18,597 bases of DNA from JBOGWP01 sp050693875 (GTDB lineage: Bacteria; Actinomycetota; CADDZG01; JAHWKV01; JBOGWP01). Positions 8,271 to 15,344 of the stretch are shown here, piece after piece. Numbering within the stretch: the first letter of the stretch is position 1; each line of letters opens with the position of its first letter. Location of the stretch: assembly GCA_050693875.1 (NCBI GenBank), contig JBOGWP010000169.1:1-18597 (forward strand), in the 5' to 3' direction. Position numbers and translations under genes: made by a program. Under the pieces are notes generated by a model, which worked only from the letters and a program-made list of their open reading frames with translations, ran no database searches and was not told where the DNA came from.

Positions 8271-8350
8271 CTACGAACGGGCAAACCCGCCGGGAGGCGG
8301 GGACGCAAAGCTCCGGGCCCAGATCGGGTGGCCGAGCTGCCGAATAGGCG
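8271..8350 (+). promoter_or_regulatory. Class I cyclic-di-GMP riboswitch (GEMM-I)
   Basis: The order of conserved blocks matches GEMM-I: GGGCAAACC at 8279-8287, a P1b helix CCCGCC/GGCGGG closed by the GNRA tetraloop GGGA, then GGACGCAAAGC (8300-8310), a second helix (CGG..CCC with GGG..CCG, about 8313-8334) and the closing GAGCTGCCGAA. The aptamer binds the second messenger c-di-GMP. It begins 155 nt after tatA and lies 66 nt before the next start codon, on the same strand. A weak -10-like GATAAC at 8252-8257 would start the RNA just before the aptamer. The identification rests on the sequence pattern alone; a covariance-model search would settle it. Confidence 0.87.
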
Positions 8351-8387
8351 CCAGACGCGGGAGCGTCCCACTCGTCAACGCGGGAGT

Positions 8388-8409
8388 CCGTTCGCCGACC
8401 GAACGGGAG
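8388..8409 (+). promoter_or_regulatory. Shine-Dalgarno-masking hairpin, likely riboswitch expression platform
   Basis: CCGTTCG (8388-8394) and CGAACGG (8400-8406) form a perfect 7-bp stem with a 5-nt loop. The right arm overlaps the likely ribosome-binding site CGGGAG (8404-8409), 7 nt before the ATG at 8417. The same heptamer CGAACGG occurs at 8274-8280, at the 5' edge of the aptamer, so CCGTTCG has two possible partners. No T-run follows, which favours translational rather than transcriptional control. Confidence 0.6.
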
Positions 8410-8416
8410 AACCCCT

Positions 8417-9730
8417 ATGTCGAGGGATGGCCGCCTCGTCCGCCTGCTCGCTTTTGTCTGCTTTTTACTCGCCTCGCTGGCTGCGCCCCTCCTCGCACAG
8501 GCGGCAGACCCTGCGACGATCTCGGGCGTAGCGTTTCAGGATTTGAACCGGGACGGCGCTCGCCAGGAGGGCGAACCCGCCATGGCCGACCACCTGATCT
8601 ACATCTTCGACACCGGCGGGGAGTTCGTCACAAGCGCGATCACCGATGGCTTGGGTCGCTACGAGTTCGCCGGACTGAGCGACGGCGAATACCGGGTGCA
8701 GTATGCCTCAAGCTCGTGGTGGCACCTCCGCCGAGATTGGGTTCCCACGAGCACAGGGTCACTCCACCCCAGTGTCAGCGTTCAGCTCGTCGGGTCTGCC
8801 CAGGCGGATTTCGGCTGGAGGCCGATCACCCGGTCGACCGACCTCGCTGCCCCCCTCTCCTCCTTCGTCGCGCCCAGCGGATTGGAGGTGTTCAGCTACG
8901 ACGACGTGGTAAGCGCCCCTGCGGTCCACGACGCGCTCCTGTCGGGGAGCCTGATCGGACCGGAGGCGGCGGCGACGACGATCTACTTCGACTTCGGCCC
9001 TACGAGCAGTTGCGTGACCTCTGTGGCAGGCTCGCCCGGCTCCTACAACGGCTTTGAGGCCGACGTCTGGATCGACTACCTGTCTTGGCTCGACAGCCAC
9101 GACGTGGTCCTCTTCCACGAGTACGGACACGACTGGAGCCTCTACAACGCGTACATCGTCCAGCAGGATGAAAGCCTCTCCTCGTATCTGGAGGCCCGCG
9201 GTCTTCGGAGCGACCCTCGGATCGGGACGTCGAAGGCTTGGGACCCGAAGGAGATGATCGCCGAGGACTACCGCCAGCTCTTCGGCTCGGCGTCGGCCGC
9301 GGCTTATCCTCAGGCCAACACGGAGATTCCCCGAGCCGCCGACGTCCCCGGGCTCCGCGACTTTCTCCAGCACACGTTCACCGGGCCGGCGCCACCACCG
9401 GAGCCGCCGGCCCCGTCGACGCCGCCGACCCCTCCCGCGCTGGCGGTGACGGACCTGTCGGTGGCCCCGGACCCGGTCGTCAAGAGCGGGACCATCTCCT
9501 TCATGCTCTCCGTCTCCGCTGCCGTAAGGGTGGAGATCCGCGACGCGGCGGGAGCGCTCGTCCGCACGCTGCTCCAGGAGGCGAGCCGGCCGGCCGGGAC
9601 GGTCGCCGTGGCCTGGGACCGCAGGAACGCCATGGGCCGCCGCGTCCGGGCCGGCACCTACCTTGCGGTCGTCCTGGCGACCACGGCCAGGGAGGCTCGG
9701 TCCGCCGCCCGCACCTTCGGGGTGACCTGA
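8417..9730 (+). CDS. Secreted SdrD-B / HExxH metalloprotease-like / FlgD-Ig protein under c-di-GMP riboswitch
   Basis: The 437-residue product has a Sec signal peptide (basic start, hydrophobic 8-27, likely cut after AQA at residue 29). Residues about 34-96 are an SdrD-B-like beta module (GVAFQDLNRDGARQEGEP..., GRYEFAGLSDGEYRV). The central region carries LFHEYGHDW, an HExxH zinc motif with His234, Glu235 and His238. About 45 residues on, KEMIAEDYRQLFG offers Glu279 or Glu283 as third ligand, the spacing of gluzincin-type peptidases. A Pro-rich linker (about 323-340) leads to a C-terminal FlgD-like Ig module (SAAVRVEIRDAAGALVRTL..., RRVRAGTYLAVVLAT). No membrane anchor or sorting signal is seen, so it is probably released or held by its Ig-like modules. 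Protease activity is inferred from the motif. Expression is presumably set by the upstream aptamer. Its 3' end converges with the surface-protein gene. Confidence 0.82.
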   Translation: MSRDGRLVRLLAFVCFLLASLAAPLLAQAADPATISGVAFQDLNRDGARQEGEPAMADHLIYIFDTGGEFVTSAITDGLGRYEFAGLSDGEYRVQYASSSWWHLRRDWVPTSTGSLHPSVSVQLVGSAQADFGWRPITRSTDLAAPLSSFVAPSGLEVFSYDDVVSAPAVHDALLSGSLIGPEAAATTIYFDFGPTSSCVTSVAGSPGSYNGFEADVWIDYLSWLDSHDVVLFHEYGHDWSLYNAYIVQQDESLSSYLEARGLRSDPRIGTSKAWDPKEMIAEDYRQLFGSASAAAYPQANTEIPRAADVPGLRDFLQHTFTGPAPPPEPPAPSTPPTPPALAVTDLSVAPDPVVKSGTISFMLSVSAAVRVEIRDAAGALVRTLLQEASRPAGTVAVAWDRRNAMGRRVRAGTYLAVVLATTAREARSAARTFGVT

Positions 9731-9746
9731 GTCCGGAGCACCGACG

Positions 9747-9777
9747 CGAGAAAGGGCCCCGTGAGAGCCCTTTCTCG
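9747..9777. terminator. Bidirectional hairpin between convergent genes
   Basis: CGAGAAAGGGC (9747-9757) and GCCCTTTCTCG (9767-9777) form a perfect 11-bp stem with a 9-nt loop. It lies 16 nt after the protease-like gene and 31 nt after the stop of the minus-strand surface-protein gene, so it can end transcripts from both sides. There is no T-tract on either strand. Confidence 0.75.
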
Positions 9778-9808
9778 ACTGCGCTTCGGCCTGGAGGAGG
9801 CGGCGAGG

Positions 9809-11986
9809 CTACGGATCCACGATCACGACCGTGCACGTGTACGTGCCTGGCTTCAGGTTGGTGGCCGTGTACGCGCCATCGGTCTCCGCCGACGGGCCGT
9901 CTGGCGTGCAGCTGATTGTCGAGGTGGTCGCGTCGTTCCCGTTGGGAAGGTCGGCCAGCGCTGTGAATGTGACATCGATCTTCGAGAGCGGCGTGTTGCC
10001 GAATTGAATCGGATTCCCGCCGTCGTCAGTGGTGATGGACGTCTCACCCAGATCGACCGTGACGGTGTAGGAGCCGCCTGACGCTGGCTCGGTCTGCAAC
10101 CACCCCGTTTTGGCGACCTCCACGATCGTGTAGGTGCCGGGGGCCACGTTCGTGAAGACGAAGTCGCCGGCAGGGGGATTACCCGTCCCACCGGCGGAGG
10201 AGGACACGGTCTGGACAGTGGTCGCTCCCTGCATCAGCTTGAACTGGAAGCCGCTCAGCGGCCCCTCCCCTGACTCCGGCCCGATCCCGTCGCCGTCGGC
10301 GTCCTTGTACTTCGACCCCGTGATCGACGCGAACGGGAAGTTCACCGAGCTCGTCTTGGTGCAGTTGCTCAGTGACGTCACGAAGGCCCCGCTCGCGAGC
10401 GAGACGTTGTTGGCTCCCGTGGTGGTCTTGGAGCTGTCGCCGTTGACGAACCACACCCAGTCGATGGTGTCCTTCTGGGTGAGGAAGTCGGCCTCGGTGC
10501 CCGACCAGGTGCCACCGCCAGCGTTCGAGAGCGTGATGTCGACCGGTTCCGTCTTGTCGCCGTCGCTCGGGTTGTCTCCGGGGCTCGGCGAGTCCGCGGC
10601 GTCGATCGTGTACCGGGCGGTGACGCTGGTGACGCCGGCGGGGACGTTGTTCACCTGGAAGGTTAGGTCGACGTAGCAGGTGTTGCCCAACCTGACCGGC
10701 TGCCCCGATTGCAGGAACGTCGTCCTCGAAGGAGACGTTGCCCTGCCCACGATGGGCCCGGGATCGGTGTTGTGGAATCCGGTCTTCTGGGTCTCGACGA
10801 TCGTGTAGGTGCCGGCGGGAAGGTCGGGGCAGTCGATGAGGCCGGTCGTGTCGGTGGTCCCAGAGCAGACCACCGTGTCACCCACATCTTTCACCTGGAG
10901 GCTCCAGCCGCTGACCGCCGTCCCGCTGGTGATGTCCTCGCCCGCCTCGAGGATACCGTCGCCGTCATCGGCGTCCAGCTGGCCGTCCATGTCCCGGTCG
11001 ATGTACTTGCCGACCTGAAGCGGGGGACACGTACGGAGGGTCCCGAGCGCGAAGTCGTGAAGGGTCGAGCCGGGCTCGTGCGAGGAGCGAGTGTTGGTGA
11101 GGAACCGGCTGAAGCACCCCCCCAGGCCCAGCGCGTCCAGGTTGATGCCCAGCTCGAAGAACTGCGGTGACACGAGATTTTCGTTGGGAGCCCAGGGCGG
11201 GTTGACCGGGCTGCTGTTGGCGATGGCGCAGACGTTGTCGACGACGTTCAAGGGATCGCCGCAGCTGATGCCCGTGGTTCCGGTCTCGTCCAGGAATCCC
11301 GCCGCACCGTTCCCTACCCACTCGAAAACGTCGACCTCGGCCTGGCTGCCACCCTGGACGAGGCGGGCGAGAACCAGGATGTCACCATCGGAGTGCGTAC
11401 CCACGAATGTATCGGCCGCCCCGCCCGAATCCAGGCAGTTGACGGTCGAGTCCTGGAGGAGCCACACGCCGATGTTCGTGTCTCCGTTCTCCGAGGCGCG
11501 CTCGCCCCCGGCATAGACGATCAGGGCGCCGTCACCCGGAAGGGTGTCCGCATCGCCTCCGTCGGCGCGGTAGGCGACCGCGTAGGTGTTCTCGAGCTGG
11601 AACTTGTTCTGGGGGAGGTTTCGCGTCTTGCACTGCCAGACGCTGACGTCCTTGATGTCCTTGCTGTCGCCGCCCTGGAATGCGGTGGGATCTGGGTCGG
11701 CCAGGTCGTTCACGAAGCCGGAATCGACGAACCCAGGACGGCTGGCGTGCGGCAGGACCGGAGCCTTGGCTCCGCTCGCGTTGAAGAAGCTCTCCCAGTC
11801 GAAGTCCTCGGCGAGGGCAGCGTCGTCTGCAGTGTTGCCGTCGAGCTGGAATTCCTCGTCATGCACGGCAACCCCAATGTGTGAGAAGACCCCCACCAGA
11901 ATCACGCTAAGAGCAATGGGCACCCACCGACGCAAGTGACGTCGTGCTGTGGGCGCTGGCGCAGCCGCAATCGTTGTTCCTAACAC
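9809..11986 (-). CDS. Large secreted surface protein with SdrD-B/prealbumin-like domains
   Basis: The 725-residue product starts at GTG, with AAGGAG 6 nt upstream on this strand. A basic stretch and a hydrophobic segment (about 20-42) form a signal peptide. Residues about 50-320 form an N-terminal module with DVSVWQCK, GALIVYAGGERA and an LGGCFSRFLTNTRSS block seen in actinobacterial surface proteins; I know no activity for it. Two SdrD-B/SpaA-like modules follow, near 325-425 (GKYIDRDMDGQLDADDGDG, AGTYTIVETQKTGF) and near 553-660 (GSKYKDADGDGIGPE, PGTYTIVEVAKTGW). Their Asp-rich loops look Ca-binding. Beta-type segments lie between them and at the end. There is no LPXTG or C-terminal anchor. 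It is likely an adhesin or cell-surface layer component. It converges with the protease-like gene. Confidence 0.83.
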   Translation of the reverse strand: MLGTTIAAAPAPTARRHLRRWVPIALSVILVGVFSHIGVAVHDEEFQLDGNTADDAALAEDFDWESFFNASGAKAPVLPHASRPGFVDSGFVNDLADPDPTAFQGGDSKDIKDVSVWQCKTRNLPQNKFQLENTYAVAYRADGGDADTLPGDGALIVYAGGERASENGDTNIGVWLLQDSTVNCLDSGGAADTFVGTHSDGDILVLARLVQGGSQAEVDVFEWVGNGAAGFLDETGTTGISCGDPLNVVDNVCAIANSSPVNPPWAPNENLVSPQFFELGINLDALGLGGCFSRFLTNTRSSHEPGSTLHDFALGTLRTCPPLQVGKYIDRDMDGQLDADDGDGILEAGEDITSGTAVSGWSLQVKDVGDTVVCSGTTDTTGLIDCPDLPAGTYTIVETQKTGFHNTDPGPIVGRATSPSRTTFLQSGQPVRLGNTCYVDLTFQVNNVPAGVTSVTARYTIDAADSPSPGDNPSDGDKTEPVDITLSNAGGGTWSGTEADFLTQKDTIDWVWFVNGDSSKTTTGANNVSLASGAFVTSLSNCTKTSSVNFPFASITGSKYKDADGDGIGPESGEGPLSGFQFKLMQGATTVQTVSSSAGGTGNPPAGDFVFTNVAPGTYTIVEVAKTGWLQTEPASGGSYTVTVDLGETSITTDDGGNPIQFGNTPLSKIDVTFTALADLPNGNDATTSTISCTPDGPSAETDGAYTATNLKPGTYTCTVVIVDP

Positions 11987-12064
11987 TTCCTTCTCCTTCT
12001 CTGTTCAGTCCGTGAACCCTGCCGTCACGGAGATCGATCGAAATGAGTTGCAATTCCTCCCTCT

Positions 12065-12250
12065 GTGGCCTCGGTGCGTCGGCACTGCCCGGAGTTCGGT
12101 TCCTACTACCGCATCAAGTACGCGGAGGCGACCCGCCACAAGCACAAGCGGGGCGTCGTCCTCACCGCCCGGAAGCTGGTGCGGCTGGTCGACACCATGC
12201 TGCGGAGCGGCCAGATGTACCGGCCTCCGGGGGCTCGAAAGGCGTCGTAG
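12065..12250 (+). pseudogene. IS110-family transposase, C-terminal remnant
   Basis: Sixty-one residues read RHCPEFGSYYRIKYAE, then TRHKHKRGVVLTARKLVRLVDTMLRSGQMYRPP, which resembles the C-terminal end of IS110-type (Transposase_20) transposases, where a basic helix precedes VLxARKLVRLVxxLLRxG. The catalytic DEDD N-terminal domain and the rest of the element are absent upstream, where the surface-protein leader begins. The piece is therefore a dead 3' scrap of an insertion sequence and marks past mobile activity at the accessory/core border. Confidence 0.72.
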
Positions 12251-12773
12251 CCGATACCGAGCCGACATCTCTCCTCGACTTCGGTGCAATTCTTCCGAGG
12301 TCTGTTCGCTCACGGCCTACTCCTGCAAATCGGGACTTGACTTCTCCCCGCTGGTCTTTCTCAAGCACGCCTATCGGATCTCGCCCAAGACTCCTGATGA
12401 CCTGCGGGTCCATGCCTTTCGCGAGCTCATTTGGCGAATCCTTTCGCGAGCTCAGTGGGCGAGCTCCAGCTGCCCACCGCGGTGTCGCTGTGCCCTTCTC
12501 CGGGCGGCCTGCGGCGGAGTTGGGTCCCCGATGACAGCCGGGCTCGACGGGGCGGAAAGGAGGAGAGGCGCGCCGAGACCGGCACGACCGATGCAGGCAA
12601 AGCCCCGAGACATCCCCCCGACCCCTGGTTTTGTGCTGCTGGACATTGTCCGGCACTTCCCGGTAGGCGACAAGGCCAATCCCGATGCATTTGGCTACGC
12701 CGTTCGCGGTGGCGGATTGTCCGACCCGGGCCGGCGCCTGCACGGTCGGGGACCCTGAGCGAGGCGGCCCCCA
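12251..12773. other. Gene-poor spacer before ffh
   Basis: I see no convincing gene in these 523 bases. Open frames exist on both strands, but their translations are Arg/Pro/Ser-rich and look like high-GC noise. The frame of ffh stays open upstream to about 12431 without protein-like sequence. A 13-bp direct repeat TTTCGCGAGCTCA occurs at 12417-12429 and 12442-12454. No tRNA or SRP RNA core motif was found by eye. It probably contains decayed DNA left with the IS110 scrap, plus the ffh promoter at its end. Confidence 0.5.
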
Positions 12774-12779
12774 TACAAT
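12774..12779 (+). promoter_or_regulatory. -10 box for a leaderless ffh transcript
   Basis: TACAAT, five of six bases of the -10 consensus, ends 8 nt before the ffh ATG at 12788. The expected start of transcription is 12786-12788, at the initiation codon itself. No Shine-Dalgarno sequence is present. No good -35 box is visible. Confidence 0.6.
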
Positions 12780-12787
12780 GGGGCCCG

Positions 12788-14122
12788 ATGTTCGACACGC
12801 TCGGCGACCGCCTCGAGGGCATCTTTCGAAAGCTCCGCAGCCGCGGCCGGCTGACCGAGAAGGACGTCGAGGAGGCCCTCCGCGAGATCCGGGTGGCCCT
12901 CCTCGAGGCCGACGTCGCCCTCCCCGCAGTCCGCGCCTTCCTCAAACGGGTGCGAGAGCGTGCGGTCGGCGAGGACGTCCTGAAGTCGCTCACCCCCGGC
13001 CAGCAGGTCGTGAAGATCGTCCACGAGCAGCTGGTTGAGATCCTCGGAGGAAAGGCCGCCCCGCTCGCCAGTGCTCCCAAGCCCCCGACGGTCATCATGC
13101 TCGCCGGCCTCCAGGGCTCCGGGAAGACCTCCACCGCCGCCAAGCTCGGGGCGCTGATCAAGCGACGGGGGCAGCGGCCGCTGCTCGTCGCCGCCGACCT
13201 CCAGCGTCCGGCCGCCATCATCCAGCTCGAGGTGCTGGGAAAGCAGGCGGGGGTCGCGGTGCACGCCGACCACGTCGCGAAGGACCCCGTGGCGGTGGCC
13301 CGGGCCGGGCTGAAGCGGGGCCGGCGCGAGGCGGACGTGGTCATCGTCGACACCGCCGGCCGGCTCCACGTCGACCCCGAGATGATGGATCAGGTCGCCC
13401 AGGTCCACGCCGAGGTCGCCCCGCACGAGGTGCTGTTCGTCCTCGACGCGATGACCGGGCAGGACGCGCTCTCGTCGGCCAAGGCCTTCGCCGAGACGAT
13501 ACCGCTCACCGGCATCGTGCTCACCAAGCTCGACGGCGACGCCCGCGGCGGGGCGGCGCTGTCGGCGGTCACCGTCACCGAGGTCCCGGTGAAGTTCGCC
13601 GGCATGGGCGAGAAGCTCGGCGACCTCGAGCCCTTCCACCCAGACCGCATCGCCTCCCGCATCCTCGGCATGGGCGACGTCCTCACGCTCATCGAGAAGG
13701 CCGAGCAGGCCATCTCGAAGGAGGAGGCGGCCAGGCAGGCCCAGAAGATCCTCGAGGCCCGGTTCACCCTCGACGACTTTCTCAACCAGATGCAACAGGT
13801 GAGGAAGATGGGCGGGATCGCCGACCTGCTCAAGATGATGCCGGGGATACCGGGGCTCGGGAAGCTGTCCGACCTCGAGGTCGACGACGGCGACATCGCG
13901 AAGATCGAGGCAATCATCCGCTCGATGACGCCCGAGGAGCGGGCCGATCCGAGGATCGTCTCCGGAAGCCGCCGGGCCCGCATCGCCCGGGGGTCCGGAA
14001 GTCAGGTCCGCGAGATCAACGACCTGCTGAAGCAGTTCGACGCCGCTCGCAAGATGATGCGCCAGATGACCCGGCAGGGGAAGAAGCGGGGGATGGGGTT
14101 CCCGCTCGGCCTGCGAGGCTGA
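12788..14122 (+). CDS. ffh: Signal recognition particle protein Ffh
   Basis: The 444-residue SRP54 homologue binds signal sequences emerging from ribosomes and, with SRP RNA and FtsY, brings them to the Sec translocon. The N domain is residues 1-95. The G domain has the P-loop GLQGSGKTS (107-115), AADLQRPAAI, DTAGR (188-192), TKLDGDARGG (256-265) and GMGEKLGDLEPF. The methionine-rich M domain (about 295-440) has MQQVRKMGG, the RNA-binding SGSRRARIARGSG (392-404) and Met-rich helices near the end. The start at ATG 12788 places MFDTLGDRLEGIFRKL at the N-terminus as in other Ffh proteins; longer in-frame extensions are not protein-like. The gene is full length and begins the rpsP-rnhB run. Confidence 0.97.
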   Translation: MFDTLGDRLEGIFRKLRSRGRLTEKDVEEALREIRVALLEADVALPAVRAFLKRVRERAVGEDVLKSLTPGQQVVKIVHEQLVEILGGKAAPLASAPKPPTVIMLAGLQGSGKTSTAAKLGALIKRRGQRPLLVAADLQRPAAIIQLEVLGKQAGVAVHADHVAKDPVAVARAGLKRGRREADVVIVDTAGRLHVDPEMMDQVAQVHAEVAPHEVLFVLDAMTGQDALSSAKAFAETIPLTGIVLTKLDGDARGGAALSAVTVTEVPVKFAGMGEKLGDLEPFHPDRIASRILGMGDVLTLIEKAEQAISKEEAARQAQKILEARFTLDDFLNQMQQVRKMGGIADLLKMMPGIPGLGKLSDLEVDDGDIAKIEAIIRSMTPEERADPRIVSGSRRARIARGSGSQVREINDLLKQFDAARKMMRQMTRQGKKRGMGFPLGLRG

Positions 14123-14124
14123 GA

Positions 14125-14130
14125 TACACT
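14125..14130 (+). promoter_or_regulatory. Candidate -10 box before rpsP
   Basis: TACACT begins 2 nt after the ffh stop and ends 10 nt before the rpsP ATG. It fits TANNNT and would yield a leader of about 4 nt. Read-through from ffh is also likely. No Shine-Dalgarno is seen before rpsP. Confidence 0.4.
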
Positions 14131-14140
14131 CGCTCGCGTC

Positions 14141-14413
14141 ATGGTCAAGATTCGTCTTCGCCGCATCGGCAAGAAGCACCAGCCCAGCTACAGGGTGGTG
14201 GTGAGCGACGCCCGCGCGCCCCGGGAGGGCCGATTCATCGCCGCGATCGGCACCTACAACCCACGTAGCGAGCCGTCGACGATCCAGATCGACACGGAGC
14301 AGGCGGTGGAGTGGCTTCGCAAAGGGGCCCAGCCCACCGAGGCGGTGTCGAAGCTCTTCGAAATCACCGGCGTCGCCGATCGGTTCCGAACGCAGCGCCC
14401 CCGCTCCGCCTGA
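14141..14413 (+). CDS. rpsP: 30S ribosomal protein S16 (bS16)
   Basis: The 90-residue protein has the bS16 N-terminus VKIRLRRIGKKHQPSYRVVVSDAR, then GRFIAAIGTYNPR and the AVEWLRKGAQPTEAVSKLF helix. It binds 16S rRNA during early assembly of the 30S body and platform. Length and motifs are normal for the family. It follows ffh by 18 bp, and its stop codon directly abuts the next ATG, so it is probably co-translated with the KH protein. Confidence 0.97.
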   Translation: MVKIRLRRIGKKHQPSYRVVVSDARAPREGRFIAAIGTYNPRSEPSTIQIDTEQAVEWLRKGAQPTEAVSKLFEITGVADRFRTQRPRSA

Positions 14414-14650
14414 ATGGGCTCGCGGGAGACCCTCGAGCACATCGTCTCCTATCTCGTCGACCACCCTGATGAGGTGACGGTCGAGGAGTCCGAGTCCGGA
14501 GGCAGCTTCTATTACGACCTGTTCGTGCACCCCGACGACATCGGCCGCGTGATCGGTCGCAGCGGGCGCACCGCTCGTGCGATCCGCACCGTCGTGAAGG
14601 CTGCGGCGGCGAGGGAGAGCCGGACTGTCTTCGTCGAGATCGTCGACTGA
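14414..14650 (+). CDS. khpA: KH-domain RNA-binding protein (KhpA/YlqC family)
   Basis: The 78-residue protein is a single KH domain with the GXXG loop GRSG at residues 48-51 inside DDIGRVIGRSGRTARAIR. It ends at TVFVEIVD, the usual final strand. KhpA binds RNA, usually with KhpB/Jag, and influences cell elongation and sRNA biology in Gram-positive bacteria. The ATG follows the rpsP stop with no gap, the classic rpsP-khpA-rimM order. Nothing looks abnormal. Confidence 0.93.
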   Translation: MGSRETLEHIVSYLVDHPDEVTVEESESGGSFYYDLFVHPDDIGRVIGRSGRTARAIRTVVKAAAARESRTVFVEIVD

Positions 14651-14651
14651 C

Positions 14652-14754
14652 GGCTCGCTCCGCTCGCCGATTGAGGCATGGGGCCGTCTTCGGCGGCGCT
14701 CTTCGATGGTGGCGGCGGGCGCACTCCGTTCGGCGCCTGCCGGGTCGCGCTTGA
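14652..14754 (-). repeat. Dispersed GC-rich repeat, copy A
   Basis: This space between khpA and rimM matches, on the opposite strand, the sequence after DUF2469 (18475-18597). The reverse complement of 14729-14753 agrees with 18475-18499 at 22 of 25 positions. A second block around CGCCGCCG (reverse of about 14685-14706) agrees at roughly 16 of 21. It ends beside the khpA stop in a GGCTCGCTCCGCTCGCC palindrome-like stretch. No gene is seen here. Confidence 0.5.
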
Positions 14755-14835
14755 CATGCCTCCGTGCCGCTCTCGGCCAACCTCGGCATGTCGAGCGCCA
14801 TTAGGCGCCCAGGCCCGGCCGCAGAGGGCCCCCTC

Positions 14836-15339
14836 GTGATGGTCGGCGAGATCCTCCGCCCGCATGGAGTGCGGGGCGAGGTGGCGATCAAGACCCACAC
14901 CGAGAATCCCGAGCGCTTCGCGGTCGGCGCCCGCTTGCTGGTTGGCACCGATCCGGGGGAGGCGGCAGCGATGGAGGTGGCCTCGTCCCGCGGCGGGAGG
15001 CGGCCGATCGTTCGCTTTGCCGGCGTGGAGGATCGAAACGCCGCCGAGGGCCTGCGCGGCCGCCTCGTCTTCGTTGCGGCCGCAGAGATGCCGGCTCCGG
15101 GCCAGGACGCCTACTGGCCGCACCAGCTCGCCGGCCTGACGGTGGCAGATGCCGCCGGCCGGCCCCTCGGAACACTCACCGGCGTGGTTCCCGGGAGCGA
15201 GCACGACCTGTGGGAGGTCGACACCGGGCACGGCGTCGTCCGGGTGCCCGCGGTGCGCGAGATCGTGCGCTCGGTCGACCTGGAAGCCGGCGTCGTCACG
15301 GTCGAACCTCCCGTCGGCCTGTTCGAGGACACGAGCTAG
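14836..15339 (+). CDS. rimM: 16S rRNA processing/ribosome maturation factor RimM
   Basis: RimM helps mature the 3' (head) domain of 16S rRNA and binds S19. MVGEILRPHGVRGEVAIKTHTENPERF is the conserved N-terminus of the first beta-barrel domain. RFAGVEDRNAAEGLRG closes it and AYWPHQLAGLTVADAAGRPLGTLTGV opens the PRC-barrel domain, ending with VPAVREIVRSVDLEAGVVTVEPPVGLFE. I chose GTG 14836 (or ATG 14839) because AGAGGG lies about 7 nt upstream and the family begins right here; this gives about 167 residues, a usual length. In-frame starts at 14764 and 14788 would add 16-24 atypical residues. The stop is 5 nt before trmD. Confidence 0.92.
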   Translation: MMVGEILRPHGVRGEVAIKTHTENPERFAVGARLLVGTDPGEAAAMEVASSRGGRRPIVRFAGVEDRNAAEGLRGRLVFVAAAEMPAPGQDAYWPHQLAGLTVADAAGRPLGTLTGVVPGSEHDLWEVDTGHGVVRVPAVREIVRSVDLEAGVVTVEPPVGLFEDTS

Positions 15340-15344
15340 GTTCG

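Noticed and set aside
12417..12454. Direct repeat TTTCGCGAGCTCA at 12417-12429 and 12442-12454
   Set aside because: Only two 13-bp copies, no target-site logic, no palindromic operator structure beyond a GAGCTC core. Noted as part of the spacer but too weak to interpret.
12431..12787. N-terminal extension of Ffh by 119 codons
   Set aside because: The frame is open but its translation is low-complexity Arg/Pro/Ser. The family N-terminus begins exactly at ATG 12788, behind a clear -10 box.
12695..14530. Minus-strand open frame of 611 codons opposite ffh and rpsP
   Set aside because: It mirrors the ffh codons, is His/Asp/Leu/Gly-rich without domains, and has no ribosome-binding site. It is an antisense shadow.
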